Assembly: GCA_902573045.1 (NCBI GenBank)
Contig: CACGIB010000004.1
Span: 1-55,408, forward strand
Source of the DNA: an uncultured Prochlorococcus sp.
GTDB lineage: Bacteria; Cyanobacteriota; Cyanobacteriia; PCC-6307; Cyanobiaceae
Length of the DNA: 55,408 nt
Direction: 5' to 3'
The notes under the pieces: model-generated
What the model saw: the letters and a program-made list of their open reading frames with translations, nothing else
Told to the model about the DNA's origin: nothing
Databases searched by the model: none
Position numbers and translations under genes: made by a program
Shown: positions 43,837-54,097 of the stretch, piece after piece
Position numbering within the stretch: the stretch's first letter is position 1
Layout of the letters: every line of letters starts with the position of its first letter

Positions 43837-44715
43837 TTACATATTGAGTATTGCTTTTACGTAATCTTCAACTTGTTTTAAGTACCCTCCTCCAAACATA
43901 TTGGCGTGATTCAATATGTGATAAAAATTATAAATAATAATTCTTTTTTCAAATTCTTTTTTTATAGGAAAAATTCTATGATATGCTTCATAAAATTCTT
44001 TGCTAAAACCTCCAAATAGTTTTGTCATAGCTATGTCTACTTCATGATCTGCCCACCAAGATGCAGGGTCATATATAACCCCTTTCCCATTTTCGTCTAT
44101 TCCTGCATTGCCTGACCATAAATCACCATGAACTAGAGCATTTATTGGTTTGTGATTAAGTAATTCTGATTTAATTTTTTCTTTAACTTTATTTATAATT
44201 TCTTTATCTAAAATCTTCGATTTAAGAATTAATAATTGAGGCATTATCCTTAAGTTTAAAAAACAATCTATCCAATTATCTTCCAAGCCTTTTTTCTGAT
44301 CTGTTGTTCCAATAAAACCCTCAACTGGAAATCCAAACATTTTGGGATTAGATTCAGCTGATTTTAAGTGTAATTCACCTAAACCTTTTCCAAGCTTTTT
44401 TTGGTCAAAGTTATGCATATCTATCCATTCAATTAAAAGAATCTCTATATTTTTTATTTTTTTATATGCAATAACTTCAGGAATAACTAAATTTTCTTGA
44501 TTAATATATTTTCTCAAATTTTGAAGACAATATTTTTCAAATTCAAGAAATTTTTTGTTTCTAATGTTTCTTTTAAGAAATAACTTTTTGCTTGAGAATT
44601 CTATCCGCCATGCACTATGAATATCACCACCATTTACCTGTTCAACTCTTTTTGGATAGGTTTCACCTAATTCTTCACAAATTACGTTAATTTCAATAGG
44701 TGATAATTTTTGCAT
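43837..44715 (-). CDS. Fructosamine kinase-family protein
   Basis: A 292-residue member of the fructosamine/ketosamine-3-kinase family, which phosphorylates sugars attached to protein amines so that they can be released. Seen: [14 protein letters not shown] near residue 24 (nucleotide loop region), the catalytic motif [11 protein letters not shown] near 195, and the metal-binding [22 protein letters not shown] near 216. It is divergent from the CrtD-like gene with only 4 bases between starts, so promoters must overlap coding DNA. It is convergent with the CAAD gene. Confidence 0.9.
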   Translation of the reverse strand: MQKLSPIEINVICEELGETYPKRVEQVNGGDIHSAWRIEFSSKKLFLKRNIRNKKFLEFEKYCLQNLRKYINQENLVIPEVIAYKKIKNIEILLIEWIDMHNFDQKKLGKGLGELHLKSAESNPKMFGFPVEGFIGTTDQKKGLEDNWIDCFLNLRIMPQLLILKSKILDKEIINKVKEKIKSELLNHKPINALVHGDLWSGNAGIDENGKGVIYDPASWWADHEVDIAMTKLFGGFSKEFYEAYHRIFPIKKEFEKRIIIYNFYHILNHANMFGGGYLKQVEDYVKAILNM

Positions 44716-44719
44716 TTTA

Positions 44720-46225
44720 ATGAGAAAGTCTGAAGTTATTGTTGTAGGTGCCGGTATAGCAGGACTAACTTCTGCAGCGATTTTATCAAAACAAGGCTTA
44801 TCAGTGACTTTAATCGAATCTCATACTCAAGCCGGAGGATGTGCCGGTACTTTTAAAAGAAAGAATTATATTTTTGATGTTGGTGCAACTCAGGTTGCGG
44901 GTTTAGAGAAGGGAGGAATACATTCTAGAATTTTTGATTTTTTAAATATTCAACCCCCAGAAGCCACAATTTTAGATCCTGCTTGCATTGTTGATTTAAA
45001 TGATGGTAGCAATCCTATACCTATATGGTATGAAAAAAGTAAATGGATTACTGAACGAGAAATGCAGTTTCCTGGGAGTCAAAGGTTTTGGAAACTTTGT
45101 AACCTCATACATGAAAGTAATTGGATATTTGCTAATAATAATCCTGTATTACCAATAAGTAATTTTTGGGATTTTTCTCAACTTTTTAAAGCACTAGTAC
45201 CTTCAAACCTTGTCACAGGTATCTTACTTAAATCTACTATTTATGATTTATTGCGGATATGTGGATTATCTAAGAATGAGCGCTTGATTAAATTCTTAAA
45301 TCTTCAACTAAAACTTTATTCTCAAGAGGACGTTTATAATACTGCAGCATTATATGGATCTACTATTCTTCAGATGTGTCAAAAGCCACATGGTTTGTGG
45401 CATCTTAAAAAATCAATGCAGTCTTTAAGTGAATCACTAGAAAGTTCATTGATTAAAACTGGAGTTAATTTAATTTTTGGACAAGAAGTTAATTCTATAA
45501 CTTTTGACGATGTAAATATGTGTTGGCAAGTATCTGCTAATTCGAAAAAAAAATCATTTATTTACCAAGCAAAAGATGTGATTTATACCGCGCCTCCACA
45601 ATCTTTGCTTAAGCACTTGAAAGATCCTTTAAAAAGAAAAAAAAATTATAAAAATCGACTTAATAATTTGCCTGATCCTAGTGGAGCTATAGTTTTTTAT
45701 TCAGCATTAAAAAAGAAACATATTAAAAAAACATTCTCCAATCATTATCAATTTGTTTCGAAAGAATTTTGCTCGTTATTTGTATCAATTAGTGATGATG
45801 GTGATGGAAGAGCACCAAAAGGGGAGGTTACTTTAATTGCGAGTATCTTTACCAAGACTAAAGATTGGTTTGATTTAGATAAACAAACTTACTTAAAGAA
45901 GAAAAATCTTTTCATGAAAAAAATATCGCTTGAATTGGAAAGTCAATTCGATATTGATCCTGAAAAATGGCTACATAGGGAATTAGCAACTCCATTGGGC
46001 TTTGAAAAATGGACAAAAAGACCTAATGGAATAGTGGGCGGGCTTGGTCAAAATCCAGATATTTTTGGTTTATTTGGATTATCAAGTAGGACACCTTTTG
46101 AAGGTTTATGGTTATGTGGAGATTCGATTTATCCAGGAGAGGGTACTGCAGGTGTAAGTCAGTCTGCATTAATGGTTTCAAGGCAAATTTTAGCTTCCAA
46201 AGGTATAGATAATTTTAGTTTATAA
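44720..46225 (+). CDS. crtD: Carotenoid desaturase/isomerase-family FAD protein, CrtD-like
   Basis: A 501-residue FAD-dependent carotenoid-modifying enzyme. The dinucleotide-binding motif is [21 protein letters not shown] at residues 6-26, followed by [34 protein letters not shown]. The C-terminal flavin motif is [24 protein letters not shown]. The segments [12 protein letters not shown] and [21 protein letters not shown] match my memory of the C-3',4' desaturase CrtD family rather than the isomerase CrtH, but the two are related. The 3' end overlaps tyrA by 11 bases. The specific reaction is therefore moderately sure. Confidence 0.72.
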   Translation: MRKSEVIVVGAGIAGLTSAAILSKQGLSVTLIESHTQAGGCAGTFKRKNYIFDVGATQVAGLEKGGIHSRIFDFLNIQPPEATILDPACIVDLNDGSNPIPIWYEKSKWITEREMQFPGSQRFWKLCNLIHESNWIFANNNPVLPISNFWDFSQLFKALVPSNLVTGILLKSTIYDLLRICGLSKNERLIKFLNLQLKLYSQEDVYNTAALYGSTILQMCQKPHGLWHLKKSMQSLSESLESSLIKTGVNLIFGQEVNSITFDDVNMCWQVSANSKKKSFIYQAKDVIYTAPPQSLLKHLKDPLKRKKNYKNRLNNLPDPSGAIVFYSALKKKHIKKTFSNHYQFVSKEFCSLFVSISDDGDGRAPKGEVTLIASIFTKTKDWFDLDKQTYLKKKNLFMKKISLELESQFDIDPEKWLHRELATPLGFEKWTKRPNGIVGGLGQNPDIFGLFGLSSRTPFEGLWLCGDSIYPGEGTAGVSQSALMVSRQILASKGIDNFSL

Positions 46226-47054
46226 AATTTTGTCTGTTTTCTTTTGCTTCAGCAAGTTTTTTAGAAAGTAACTCCCAATTTTTTTCTTTAATAAGAGATT
46301 CCAGTATATTCAACTTATTTTTAAAATTATTTATGGAATTTAAAACATTAATCTGATTATTAATAGCTAAATCTAAGCCTAGTTGTTCATTACCTCCGCC
46401 AACTCTCGAAGTGTCAGCAAATCCTGTACTAGCCAATTTTTGCGTAAGATCTAATAAAGATTGATTATTTTTTGTTTGCGCAGTTTCAATGAGGGCAGAA
46501 GCTAAAAATATAGGTAAATGAGAAATTAGAGATACTGCTTCATCATGCTCTTTTGGCGAAGCTTGGCAAATTTCACAATCCATTGACTTTATGAGCTCCG
46601 AAATAGTCCTGACTGAATTTAAATCGCTATTTTGTGTTGGGGTAATAATCCATTTTGCATTTTTAAACAGACTTTCAAAACCTGAATCAACTCCTTTTTT
46701 TTCTGTTCCTGCCATTGGATGAGATCCAATAAAAAGAGGATGTAAGTTTTCCCATGTATTTACAATTGGTTCTTTTACAGAGCCTACATCAGTTAATATT
46801 GTTTCTTGAGGTATTGATGCTACTAATTGTTGAGAAGGGCTGATCAAATCTTTGATAGGCAATGCTAAAATTATTAGCTCACATTTTTTTAATAAGCTCA
46901 GATCACAGCTAACAAAGTTTGCAAGTTTTTTATTCTTAGCCTTTTTTTCATTAAATTCATTATTTGCTATTCCATAAATTGTATGATTTAGACTTTGGAG
47001 TTTTAATCCTAAAGAACCGCCAATTAAACCTAATCCTACTATTCCAATTTTCAT
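46215..47054 (-). CDS. tyrA: Arogenate/prephenate dehydrogenase
   Basis: Oxidative decarboxylation giving tyrosine (from arogenate) or hydroxyphenylpyruvate (from prephenate). The 279-residue protein starts with the NAD(P) motif [13 protein letters not shown], followed by [30 protein letters not shown] (catalytic His region), and the helical dimerisation domain with [13 protein letters not shown] and [21 protein letters not shown]. Cyanobacterial enzymes usually prefer arogenate and NADP+. The end overlaps the convergent CrtD-like gene by 11 bases. Confidence 0.93.
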   Translation of the reverse strand: MKIGIVGLGLIGGSLGLKLQSLNHTIYGIANNEFNEKKAKNKKLANFVSCDLSLLKKCELIILALPIKDLISPSQQLVASIPQETILTDVGSVKEPIVNTWENLHPLFIGSHPMAGTEKKGVDSGFESLFKNAKWIITPTQNSDLNSVRTISELIKSMDCEICQASPKEHDEAVSLISHLPIFLASALIETAQTKNNQSLLDLTQKLASTGFADTSRVGGGNEQLGLDLAINNQINVLNSINNFKNKLNILESLIKEKNWELLSKKLAEAKENRQNFIN

Positions 47055-47150
47055 AGATTGATTAATTCAAGACCCTCTTATAGTGATACCAATTTTTTGT
47101 ATATTAGGATAATAAATTTTTGTATGTATTCGGAATTAGATTAATTATAA

Positions 47151-48599
47151 ATGCTTGAAATTTTAAGTCATCAATATTTGAAAAATTTTTTGAGAGATCA
47201 AAGTATAAGTTGGGAACACATATATTCTTTTGGGAGAATAATTTCCAAATGTATTGAAAATGATTCTACATATCTAATTAATTCAGAAATTTTCTCTAGT
47301 TATGATTGGTTACCCCCAATTTTGATTTCTTTATTTTTAAAGGAAGAGGATTCAACTTTTATTTTATCTAAAGAAAAAATTCAATTTATAAGCCAATTTC
47401 AGATTGATTCATTGAGAAATCTAGGTTTTAATTTTATTTTTAAGAATGATCAACTGATTTTTGTAAATCATCATGTGCGTTTGATAACAATCCAAAATTT
47501 ACTTAATGATCCCAATTCTCGTAATCTTAGAAATCATCGAATAGTTTATTCTGGAATTGAGGATATAAAACAGGATTTAAAAAATCATTTTAGGATTTCT
47601 TTACTTAAAAAGGATTGGACAAAAAATTTTAAAGAATTTGAATTAATCAATCAAAAATTTATAAAAGTATATGATTCGTTAAAGAAAAAGTTCTTAATGA
47701 GAAAGGTATTAGGAAATAGTTATATCAATTTAAATGAAAAAGAAATTAGTTTCCTTTCAAACTTTTTTCATGAAAATTCTTTTTTTTCGGATAAATTTTT
47801 AAGAGTTTACAAAGCATTATCTAATGGTTGGGCATGCTGGGTAAAGTTAAACGATACAAATTTAGATTGGAATTTATATTTGCAGCCAATAGATGAACTT
47901 TCTCAAATTAAGGAATTTTTTTCAAATAATAAATTTATTTTTTTATCAGCATTGAGAAAAGATAATTTTTTCCAAATGTATTTTAAAAAGCACAGTTTAG
48001 ATATTGACTTGGTTATTAATTTTAAAAGTAATTTTGAAGAGAAAAAGATTTCATTATATATACCCTCTAAACAGTTGCTTCCTAATAATCCTCTTTTTAC
48101 CAATTCAATCTTGGATAAATGCAAAAAGTTAATACTTTTTAGAAAGGGTTTAACTTTAGTTTTGTCTGATGATATTGATTTAAAAACTATCATTGCTACA
48201 GAATTAGCTTCTAAGTACGGGAAGAGGGTATTACTAGAGACAATTCCCTCTGGTAAAAATGAAATTCTTTGCTCTAGTTTTGACTGGTGGATTATGAATT
48301 CTTATTTAATTCAAATTCCAGAACAAATTATCATTCCTTTATTTCCGATTCCAAATATGTCAGAACCTATTAATGAAATTATAGTCTCTCATAAAAAGAA
48401 GCTTTCTCAAGATTGGTTTAGAGACTTGTTTCTTCCTCAAGCTAAAATTAAAATTGAAAGATCTATTTCTCCTTTAAGAAGAAATTCAGGTAAGTTAATA
48501 ATTCTAGATGGAAGAGCAAATAAAAGAAACTGGGGAAGATTACTTTTGCAAGATATTCAACCCTCAAAACAAATTAGCTATATGCTACCTTTTGATTAG
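47151..48599 (+). CDS. Degenerate DinG-family helicase-like protein
   Basis: A 482-residue protein without a Walker A motif or DEAH/DEGH box that I can find. The C-terminal half nevertheless follows DinG/XPD helicase domain 2: FIFLSALRKDNFFQMYFKKH stands where a SAT motif plus Phe-rich helix is expected, KISLYIPSKQLLPNNPLF is the loop before motif V, FRKGLTLVLSDD is a motif IV-like strand, and ISPLRRNSGKLIILDGRANKRNWGR is a motif VI-like region with a changed QxxGRxxR. It is probably a derived, non-helicase relative. It lies near recA, with a DUF2839 gene between them. The function is unknown. Confidence 0.65.
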   Translation: MLEILSHQYLKNFLRDQSISWEHIYSFGRIISKCIENDSTYLINSEIFSSYDWLPPILISLFLKEEDSTFILSKEKIQFISQFQIDSLRNLGFNFIFKNDQLIFVNHHVRLITIQNLLNDPNSRNLRNHRIVYSGIEDIKQDLKNHFRISLLKKDWTKNFKEFELINQKFIKVYDSLKKKFLMRKVLGNSYINLNEKEISFLSNFFHENSFFSDKFLRVYKALSNGWACWVKLNDTNLDWNLYLQPIDELSQIKEFFSNNKFIFLSALRKDNFFQMYFKKHSLDIDLVINFKSNFEEKKISLYIPSKQLLPNNPLFTNSILDKCKKLILFRKGLTLVLSDDIDLKTIIATELASKYGKRVLLETIPSGKNEILCSSFDWWIMNSYLIQIPEQIIIPLFPIPNMSEPINEIIVSHKKKLSQDWFRDLFLPQAKIKIERSISPLRRNSGKLIILDGRANKRNWGRLLLQDIQPSKQISYMLPFD

Positions 48600-48628
48600 G
48601 TTATGATTTTGTAAATAACTAAAGAAAT

Positions 48629-48874
48629 ATGGGAGAAGCAAAAAGACGTAAAACACTTGGTTTACCTCCAAAAAAAAATAATGCTAAAACTAAAATTGAT
48701 GAGTCTCCAAGATTATTTGAATGGCTTCCCTTTACAATTAATCAAAGAGATAACCTAATTAAATTAAGTATTAAGGCCAGTTGGTTTGGAATCGGAGGGT
48801 TAGTAATCTTATGGATTGTAGTGAGATTTATAGGCCCTGCCGCTGGGTGGTGGACTTTAGCTGATTCTTTATAA
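48629..48874 (+). CDS. DUF2839-family small membrane protein
   Basis: An 81-residue protein with the characteristic start MGEAKRRKTLGLPPK and one transmembrane helix at about residues 52-72 (ASWFGIGGLVILWIVVRFIGP), then WWTLADSL. I recall this as the cyanobacterial DUF2839 family, whose function is unknown. The basic N-terminus is probably cytoplasmic. It follows the DinG-like gene by 29 bases and is convergent with recA, 2 bases apart. Confidence 0.85.
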   Translation: MGEAKRRKTLGLPPKKNNAKTKIDESPRLFEWLPFTINQRDNLIKLSIKASWFGIGGLVILWIVVRFIGPAAGWWTLADSL

Positions 48875-48876
48875 AT

Positions 48877-49974
48877 CTAAGCTACTGTTTTTATATCATT
48901 AACAGCGATTGTATTAGTAGGATTATTATTTAATGCTTTCATTGAATTAGAACTGACTTCAGTCCCTTCTGTTAATTTCTCTTTAACCATGGATTCTACT
49001 TTATTCCTAATTTCTAGGTTTTGATCAAGCCAAATAATTGTATTATCTCTTCCTTGTCCAATATTTTCTCCTTCATAACTATACCAAGCACCTCTCCTTA
49101 TTATGATATTAGTCTCTTCTGCTAAATCTAATAAACATCCTGTTGTACTAATACCTTTTCCGAAGAGAATATCAAACTCTGCAATTCTAAATGGAGGTGC
49201 AACTTTGTTTTTTGCTACTTTCACTTTTGCTCTTATGCCATATTCTTCAGTACCTCTTTTAAGAGTTTGAATTCTTCTTATATCAAGTCTCACTGAGGCG
49301 TAGAATTTTAATGCATTACCTCCTGTCGTTGTTTCTGGATTGCCGTATGTAACGCCAATTTTGAGGCGTAATTGATTCAGGAATATTACCGTGCATCCAG
49401 ACTTGCCAATATTTCCTGTTATTTTTCTCATTGCTTGACTCATTAGTCTTGCTTGGCTTCCAATTACGTGATCTCCCATCTCTCCTTCTATCTCGGCTCT
49501 TGGGGTTAGTGCTGCTACCGAGTCGACAACCACAAGATCTACTGCACTCGATCTTATAAGTTGGTCAACTATTTCTAGAGCCATTTCGCCAGTATCTGGT
49601 TGTGAAACTAACAAATTTTCAACATCAACTCCTAAGGAGGCTGCATAAACTGGATCAAGTGCATGCTCAGCATCTACAAATGCAGCTACTCCTCCATTTT
49701 TTTGGACTTCCGCAATCGCGTGAAGCGTTAATGTAGTTTTTCCTGAACTTTCTGGTCCGTAAACTTCTACTACTCTTCCTTTTGGATAGCCTCCTCCTAA
49801 TGCTAAATCTAAGGTGAGCGCTCCAGTAGATATTGTTTCTACTTTCATTCTTGAGGCGTCACCAAGTCTCATTATTGATCCTCGTCCAAAATTTCTTTCT
49901 ATTTGACCTAAGACAAGACTTAATGCCTTGTCTTTTTCTTTTGATTCAGTTTTTTTCTTTTCTTCAAGGCTCAT
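48877..49974 (-). CDS. recA: Recombinase RecA
   Basis: Strand-exchange ATPase and LexA co-protease. The 365-residue protein has Walker A GPESSGKT at 73-80, [20 protein letters not shown], the [30 protein letters not shown] region covering loop L1, [37 protein letters not shown] covering loop L2, and a normal C-terminal domain. The N-terminus is longer than E. coli RecA by a Lys/Glu-rich stretch. A perfect cyanobacterial LexA-box match lies about 85-98 bases upstream of the ATG, so it is likely to be damage-inducible. Confidence 0.98.
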   Translation of the reverse strand: MSLEEKKKTESKEKDKALSLVLGQIERNFGRGSIMRLGDASRMKVETISTGALTLDLALGGGYPKGRVVEVYGPESSGKTTLTLHAIAEVQKNGGVAAFVDAEHALDPVYAASLGVDVENLLVSQPDTGEMALEIVDQLIRSSAVDLVVVDSVAALTPRAEIEGEMGDHVIGSQARLMSQAMRKITGNIGKSGCTVIFLNQLRLKIGVTYGNPETTTGGNALKFYASVRLDIRRIQTLKRGTEEYGIRAKVKVAKNKVAPPFRIAEFDILFGKGISTTGCLLDLAEETNIIIRRGAWYSYEGENIGQGRDNTIIWLDQNLEIRNKVESMVKEKLTEGTEVSSNSMKALNNNPTNTIAVNDIKTVA

Positions 49975-50058
49975 TGTTTGATTTATTGGTTAAAGTTCTT
50001 GTAATTATTCTAAATTTGGAAATTTTTATTTAAACCAAACTTCATAAATACAAACTAT

Positions 50059-50072
50059 AGTACATGTGTACT
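50059..50072 (-). promoter_or_regulatory. LexA box in the recA promoter
   Basis: AGTACATGTGTACT (50059-50072) fits the cyanobacterial LexA consensus RGTACNNNDGTWCB at every position and is nearly palindromic (AGTAC/GTACT arms). A TATAGT -10-like hexamer for the minus strand abuts it (50054-50059), so a bound repressor would cover the promoter spacer. It lies between recA and the end of the upstream HAD gene. Confidence 0.75.
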
Positions 50073-50080
50073 CTAGCTGA

Positions 50081-50863
50081 TTATCTTAAAATTGCAACTA
50101 ATTCCTCAAGGTTTTCTAATTTTAATAATTTGATTTCATTACTTAAAGTATATCTATCTGAACCTTTTAAATATCCCCAATCAGCTAGGAAGCACGGAAT
50201 ATGAGAAGTTTCTGAATTGTGTTTAATATCAATTAGAGTTTTTTTTCTATCTTCTATAAAACCTAAAATTTCATAAGTATGTGTAAGCTTTTCAGCTATT
50301 TTGATTTTTGTTCCGGATTCATAACCAAAAATAAATTCTGGAAAAAGATTTAATTGTTTAAGAATTTTTTCTGCAAATATTTCCCCTTTAGTGGTTATTA
50401 TTCCAGTTTTTATTTTTCTTTTCCTTAATTCTTTCATAAAGTTTATAACTTCAAAAAAAGGATTATGTAAATTTACCCACGATTTAAAATCTTTATCAAT
50501 TTGGTACTTGCGAGACTGATCTAATATTTTTTGTAAATCTTCGGCAATCCAGGAATTTTCATTAAGTATCCTCTGGCAATTTTGATGATAATTATTAATG
50601 AAATCATCTTTATTGTCTTTTTTTAATGGGTTTTCTCTTTTTATGATTTCGTGAACAATTAGAATCATTTCCCAACCATATTTAACCCAAGGCCTAATTT
50701 CTTTGAAAGAATTGGGTACTCTTTTATAAAGTTTTTGATCAATTGAGATTAACGGTGAATTTAAATATCTTTCACAGGCCAGCAAGGAACTATGCCAATA
50801 TTCATTCATTCCATCAACTATTACTCCATCGAAATCAAATAGAAATATTTTTTTAGAAGACAC
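50081..50863 (-). CDS. HAD-superfamily hydrolase
   Basis: A 260-residue haloacid-dehalogenase-fold phosphatase. Motif I is FLFDFDGVIVDG with nucleophile D10 and D12; motif II is GIITTKGE (T); motif III/IV is IKIAEKLTHTYEILGFIEDRKKTL, with the acidic pair in IEDR. A helical cap of about 100 residues lies between motifs I and II, so it is a type C1 (phosphoglycolate-phosphatase-like) protein. The final segment CFLADWGYLKGSDR is typical of cyanobacterial members. The substrate is unknown. It lies upstream of recA on the same strand, with the LexA box between them. Confidence 0.85.
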   Translation of the reverse strand: MSSKKIFLFDFDGVIVDGMNEYWHSSLLACERYLNSPLISIDQKLYKRVPNSFKEIRPWVKYGWEMILIVHEIIKRENPLKKDNKDDFINNYHQNCQRILNENSWIAEDLQKILDQSRKYQIDKDFKSWVNLHNPFFEVINFMKELRKRKIKTGIITTKGEIFAEKILKQLNLFPEFIFGYESGTKIKIAEKLTHTYEILGFIEDRKKTLIDIKHNSETSHIPCFLADWGYLKGSDRYTLSNEIKLLKLENLEELVAILR

Positions 50864-50879
50864 CAGTTAAATATTAAAA

Positions 50880-50951
50880 CTGGGCCGCTAGGATTCGAAC
50901 CTAGGAATGTCGAGACCAAAACCCGATGCCTTACCACTTGGCGACGGCCCA
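50880..50951 (-). tRNA. trnQ-UUG: tRNA-Gln (anticodon UUG)
   Basis: A 72-nt cloverleaf on the minus strand: acceptor TGGGCCG/CGGCCCA with the U1-A72 pair typical of tRNA-Gln, anticodon stem TCGGG/CTCGA with loop TTTTGGT giving TTG, T loop TTCGAAT, and G discriminator. It lies 16 bases upstream of the HAD gene start on the same strand. Confidence 0.96.
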
Positions 50952-51044
50952 TTGAGTTTTTATTTTAATACATCAAAAGATTTTTTTCTATCAAACAAAT
51001 ACAAAGTTTTTATAAACAAGGGCATGTTTCAAAAAATAAAAATA

Positions 51045-52052
51045 TTATCTGAATGAGCTCGATTTCCACGGCTCTAGAAATTTCTGAGCTTTTTTGATCG
51101 CTAAATCCATTATTTCAGGATACTCATAGAGTTTTTTGTTATTTTTGTGAGCAAATTCAATAAGGGGCTGCATAATTTTTCTTGCAGCACTTCCAAATGC
51201 TATTCCGTCTGGCAGATTGTTTGACTTCAAAAATTGATGAGTTTTTTCATTTGTTCCCCCTGCCAATTGAATTAATCCTGGCGGAAGATCTGAACCGATT
51301 TTTTCAAACAACTTAACAGCATCTCTACTTGTTGTAGGAGCAAGATCTCCAGACATTGGCCTTCCATCTAGCTGCCAAATAAGGGGAATATCAAGTTTTT
51401 TAAGAATTTCATATCTTTCCCAAAGTGCTTTCAAAAGATCTTCAGCCTTTTGTGATTTTTTGAAAGATTGATTTAATCCACAACTGATAGATATCTTATC
51501 TAATTTCATTCCAGAACTTTTAAGGATACTGACAACTTTTGTAAAAGAGTCTAATCTGTTGATTTCTGTATGAATTTCTACTGCATTAGGTTTTATTTTT
51601 TGAATTGTTGATGGTAAATCATCCTTTGACAAATTATATTCATATTCACTAATTAGATTTAGGGGACAGCTAGTCAAACATCTTCCACATCCATAACATT
51701 TACTCTTTTTGATACCAGAATTATCAATTGCAAATGTGGGGCATACTTTTTCGCACGGTCTTGGACAATTAGAGGGACATTTTAATGGATCAAATTTTGC
51801 TTTACGAAAGTGGATATCATTACCATCACTAATGCTTATCATTAATCCAGGGGAGTTTTTAAAGACTTTTTTTGCCCACTCGATTCCTTTTTTTGCTGCA
51901 CGAACTATAGATTCTTCTGCGGCAACATCAATGTAGTCGACACCAGCAGCAGTATAAATTGCACATAAATCCTCGATAGCAACAATATCTTCATTACTGG
52001 CACCACAAATCAATTTAATCCATTTATCTTTTTTATTAATGGTTTTAATCAA
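51045..52052 (-). CDS. ldpA: Circadian light-input iron-sulfur protein LdpA
   Basis: LdpA (light-dependent period) senses redox state through iron-sulfur clusters and feeds light information to the cyanobacterial clock. The 335-residue protein has a first cysteine-rich cluster CPSNCPRPCEKVCP near residue 93 and a ferredoxin-like CYGCGRCLTSCP near 118. The flanking conserved blocks are WIKLICGASNEDIVAIEDLCAIYTAAGVDYIDVAA, DIPLIWQLDGRPMSGDLAPTTS and LPDGIAFGSAARKI. It is 5 bases downstream of ndhN on the same strand, a pairing that suggests an operon. Confidence 0.9.
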   Translation of the reverse strand: MIKTINKKDKWIKLICGASNEDIVAIEDLCAIYTAAGVDYIDVAAEESIVRAAKKGIEWAKKVFKNSPGLMISISDGNDIHFRKAKFDPLKCPSNCPRPCEKVCPTFAIDNSGIKKSKCYGCGRCLTSCPLNLISEYEYNLSKDDLPSTIQKIKPNAVEIHTEINRLDSFTKVVSILKSSGMKLDKISISCGLNQSFKKSQKAEDLLKALWERYEILKKLDIPLIWQLDGRPMSGDLAPTTSRDAVKLFEKIGSDLPPGLIQLAGGTNEKTHQFLKSNNLPDGIAFGSAARKIMQPLIEFAHKNNKKLYEYPEIMDLAIKKAQKFLEPWKSSSFR

Positions 52053-52057
52053 ACAAT

Positions 52058-52534
52058 TTAACTTTCAAATTCATCCAAAATATAATCACTTAAGGGTTTC
52101 CATTCAAGTTTTCTTGATCCCCCCATTTCAACAACTATTGTTAGTTTATTATCATTAGTGCAAATCTCTATTAAGCTCTCTAATTCAGATTGAGATAATA
52201 CTTGACCTTCTAATAACCAAAGTAATTTATTTTGATCATTTTCATTAAATAACTCAGAAGCTTGTGGTATTACTTGTTGAACTTCCCCGAGTGCTCCATT
52301 TCTTCCTACGCTTTGATGACCAAGGTGAGGTGGTCTAACACCATGCAATTTGAGCAAGAAGACTTCTGGATCCCCAAGCCCTCTTGCTGAGGTTATAAAA
52401 GTTTTAAAGCCCTTGGCCCTCATTCTCCTCAAAAGACGAGTTTCATAACCACCTTCAAGGGGAGCAAAGATTGCAAGACATTTGTTAGTTTTTAAATCGT
52501 TATGAAACTTTTTCCCTGTGAGAAGTAATGGCAT
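52058..52534 (-). CDS. ndhN: NAD(P)H dehydrogenase-like complex subunit NdhN
   Basis: A 158-residue peripheral subunit of cyanobacterial NDH-1, which drives cyclic electron flow and respiration. The conserved stretch [24 protein letters not shown], then [25 protein letters not shown] and [16 protein letters not shown], are hallmark NdhN segments. It is the first gene of an ndhN-ldpA unit and is divergent from the ribosomal operon, with a 280-base gap that contains the rplC promoter and leader. Confidence 0.93.
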   Translation of the reverse strand: MPLLLTGKKFHNDLKTNKCLAIFAPLEGGYETRLLRRMRAKGFKTFITSARGLGDPEVFLLKLHGVRPPHLGHQSVGRNGALGEVQQVIPQASELFNENDQNKLLWLLEGQVLSQSELESLIEICTNDNKLTIVVEMGGSRKLEWKPLSDYILDEFES

Positions 52535-52584
52535 AAAAATTTCCTTTATTTCTATTTTATTTTATTTTATGGTACTTGATGATG

Positions 52585-52814
52585 TACAATTGTAACTCAG
52601 TGAATTTTTAAGCTCGCAAGCTAGCCGAGCCTCTGAAAAATTTCACATTTTTTAGCGTTTCGTTAAAAAATTCAGGTGGGTTTATCCCAGGAGAAACTAT
52701 CTATTTTTTAAGATAAGTCTCAACCTTATTAATTGTTTTTTTATTAACTTCACCTTAATAACTTAAGGATTTAGATAATTGGAAAATCATTACTAGCTAG
52801 CCTAATTTAGTCTT
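52585..52814 (+). promoter_or_regulatory. Promoter and structured leader of the ribosomal protein operon
   Basis: A -10-like TACAAT (52585-52590) precedes an inferred start near 52597-52600. The leader then has a long imperfect hairpin at 52600-52646: GTGAATTTTT pairs with AAAAATTTCAC, and an inner GCTCG/CGAGC stem lies within it. A smaller TGGG/CCCA hairpin follows at about 52677-52689. This gives a leader of roughly 215 nt before the rplC ATG at 52815. In bacteria such leaders are often targets for autoregulation by a ribosomal protein of the operon; the regulator here is unknown. No gene was found in this gap. Confidence 0.45.
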
Positions 52815-53468
52815 ATGTCTATAGGAATTTTAGGGAAGAAATTGGGCATGTCCCAACTTTTTGACGACAAAGGTAATTCGGTACCAGTTACTCTTATTGA
52901 GGCTGGTCCTTGCCGTGTCACTCAATTGAAAACAACCGCTATGGATGGTTATACTGCCGTTCAGATAGGTTATGGTTTGTCCAAAGAGAAGCATATAAGT
53001 AAGCCTGAAAAGGGACATTTGTTGAAATCAGGTGAAGAACTTTTAAAGCATTTGAAAGAATATAGGGTTGAAGAAACTTCATCCTACGAAATCGGAAATC
53101 AAATAACTGTAAAAAACTTTGAGGTTGGTCAAAAAGTTGATATCAGTGGCAAATCTATGGGTAGAGGTTTTGCTGGTTACCAGAAAAGACATGGTTTTAG
53201 TAGAGGTCCTATGAGCCATGGTTCAAAAAATCATAGAGCACCTGGATCTACAGGAGCAGGAACAACTCCAGGCAGAATTTATCCTGGTAAAAGAATGGCA
53301 GGAAGGTATGGAGGAAAACAAATCACTACTAAAGGTTTGTTAGTTTTAAAGATTGATGATCAAAAAAATTTGCTTGTAGTAAAGGGTTCTGTCCCAGGTA
53401 AGCCTGGCTCAATTGTCAACATTAAGCCAAACAATGTTGTAGGTAAAAAAGGAGGTGAAAAATCATGA
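52815..53468 (+). CDS. rplC: Ribosomal protein L3
   Basis: A 217-residue 50S protein that binds near the peptidyl-transferase centre. It starts [21 protein letters not shown] and carries [16 protein letters not shown], the [27 protein letters not shown] loop, and [15 protein letters not shown]. It is the first gene of the S10/spc operon here, with no rpsJ in front, as in cyanobacteria. The stop overlaps the rplD start (ATGA). Confidence 0.98.
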   Translation: MSIGILGKKLGMSQLFDDKGNSVPVTLIEAGPCRVTQLKTTAMDGYTAVQIGYGLSKEKHISKPEKGHLLKSGEELLKHLKEYRVEETSSYEIGNQITVKNFEVGQKVDISGKSMGRGFAGYQKRHGFSRGPMSHGSKNHRAPGSTGAGTTPGRIYPGKRMAGRYGGKQITTKGLLVLKIDDQKNLLVVKGSVPGKPGSIVNIKPNNVVGKKGGEKS

Positions 53469-54097
53469 CAACACTTGAAACTCTTAAGTGGGATGGTAAA
53501 AAATCCGGCAAAGTTACTCTTGATTTAGCAGTTGCTAAAGAAACTTCCTCGGCAGACTTAATCCATAGAGCAGTCCTTAGGCAGCTAGCAAATAAAAGAC
53601 AAGGGACAGCATCAACATTGACAAGATCTGAAGTGCGTGGGGGCGGTAGAAAGCCATACAAACAGAAAGGTACAGGAAGAGCTCGTCAAGGATCAATAAG
53701 GACACCCTTAAGACCTGGTGGCGGAATTATTTTTGGACCGAAGCCACGTTCTTACAATCTTGATATGAATCGTAAGGAACGAAGATTAGCTCTTAGAACA
53801 GCACTTATGTCAAGAGTATCTGACATGAAGGCTGTAGAAGATTTTGGATCTACTCTAAAGCAGCCTAAAACAAGTGACATCATCAATGGCCTTGCTCGAT
53901 TAGGTATACAAAAAACTGAGAAAGTTTTAGTTATTCTTGATAGTCCGTCCGATGTTATAAAAAAATCCATTAATAATATTGAAAAAGTAAAATTAATCGC
54001 TGCCGATCAATTAAATGTATACGATATTCTCAATGCTAATAAATTGGTAGTAGGTCAATCAGCAATAGATAAAATTCAGGAGGTTTATGCATCATGA
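53465..54097 (+). CDS. rplD: Ribosomal protein L4
   Basis: A 210-residue 50S exit-tunnel protein. The long loop [55 protein letters not shown] is the conserved tunnel-lining segment. It starts by an ATGA overlap with rplC and ends in an ATGA overlap with rplW. In E. coli L4 regulates its operon by binding the leader; whether it does so here with the leader at 52600-52814 is unknown. Confidence 0.98.
   Translation: MTTLETLKWDGKKSGKVTLDLAVAKETSSADLIHRAVLRQLANKRQGTASTLTRSEVRGGGRKPYKQKGTGRARQGSIRTPLRPGGGIIFGPKPRSYNLDMNRKERRLALRTALMSRVSDMKAVEDFGSTLKQPKTSDIINGLARLGIQKTEKVLVILDSPSDVIKKSINNIEKVKLIAADQLNVYDILNANKLVVGQSAIDKIQEVYAS

Noticed and set aside
52571..52590. A second LexA box near the rplC promoter (GGTAC...GTACA)
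   Set aside because: The half-sites are 8 bases apart rather than 4, so the motif does not fit.
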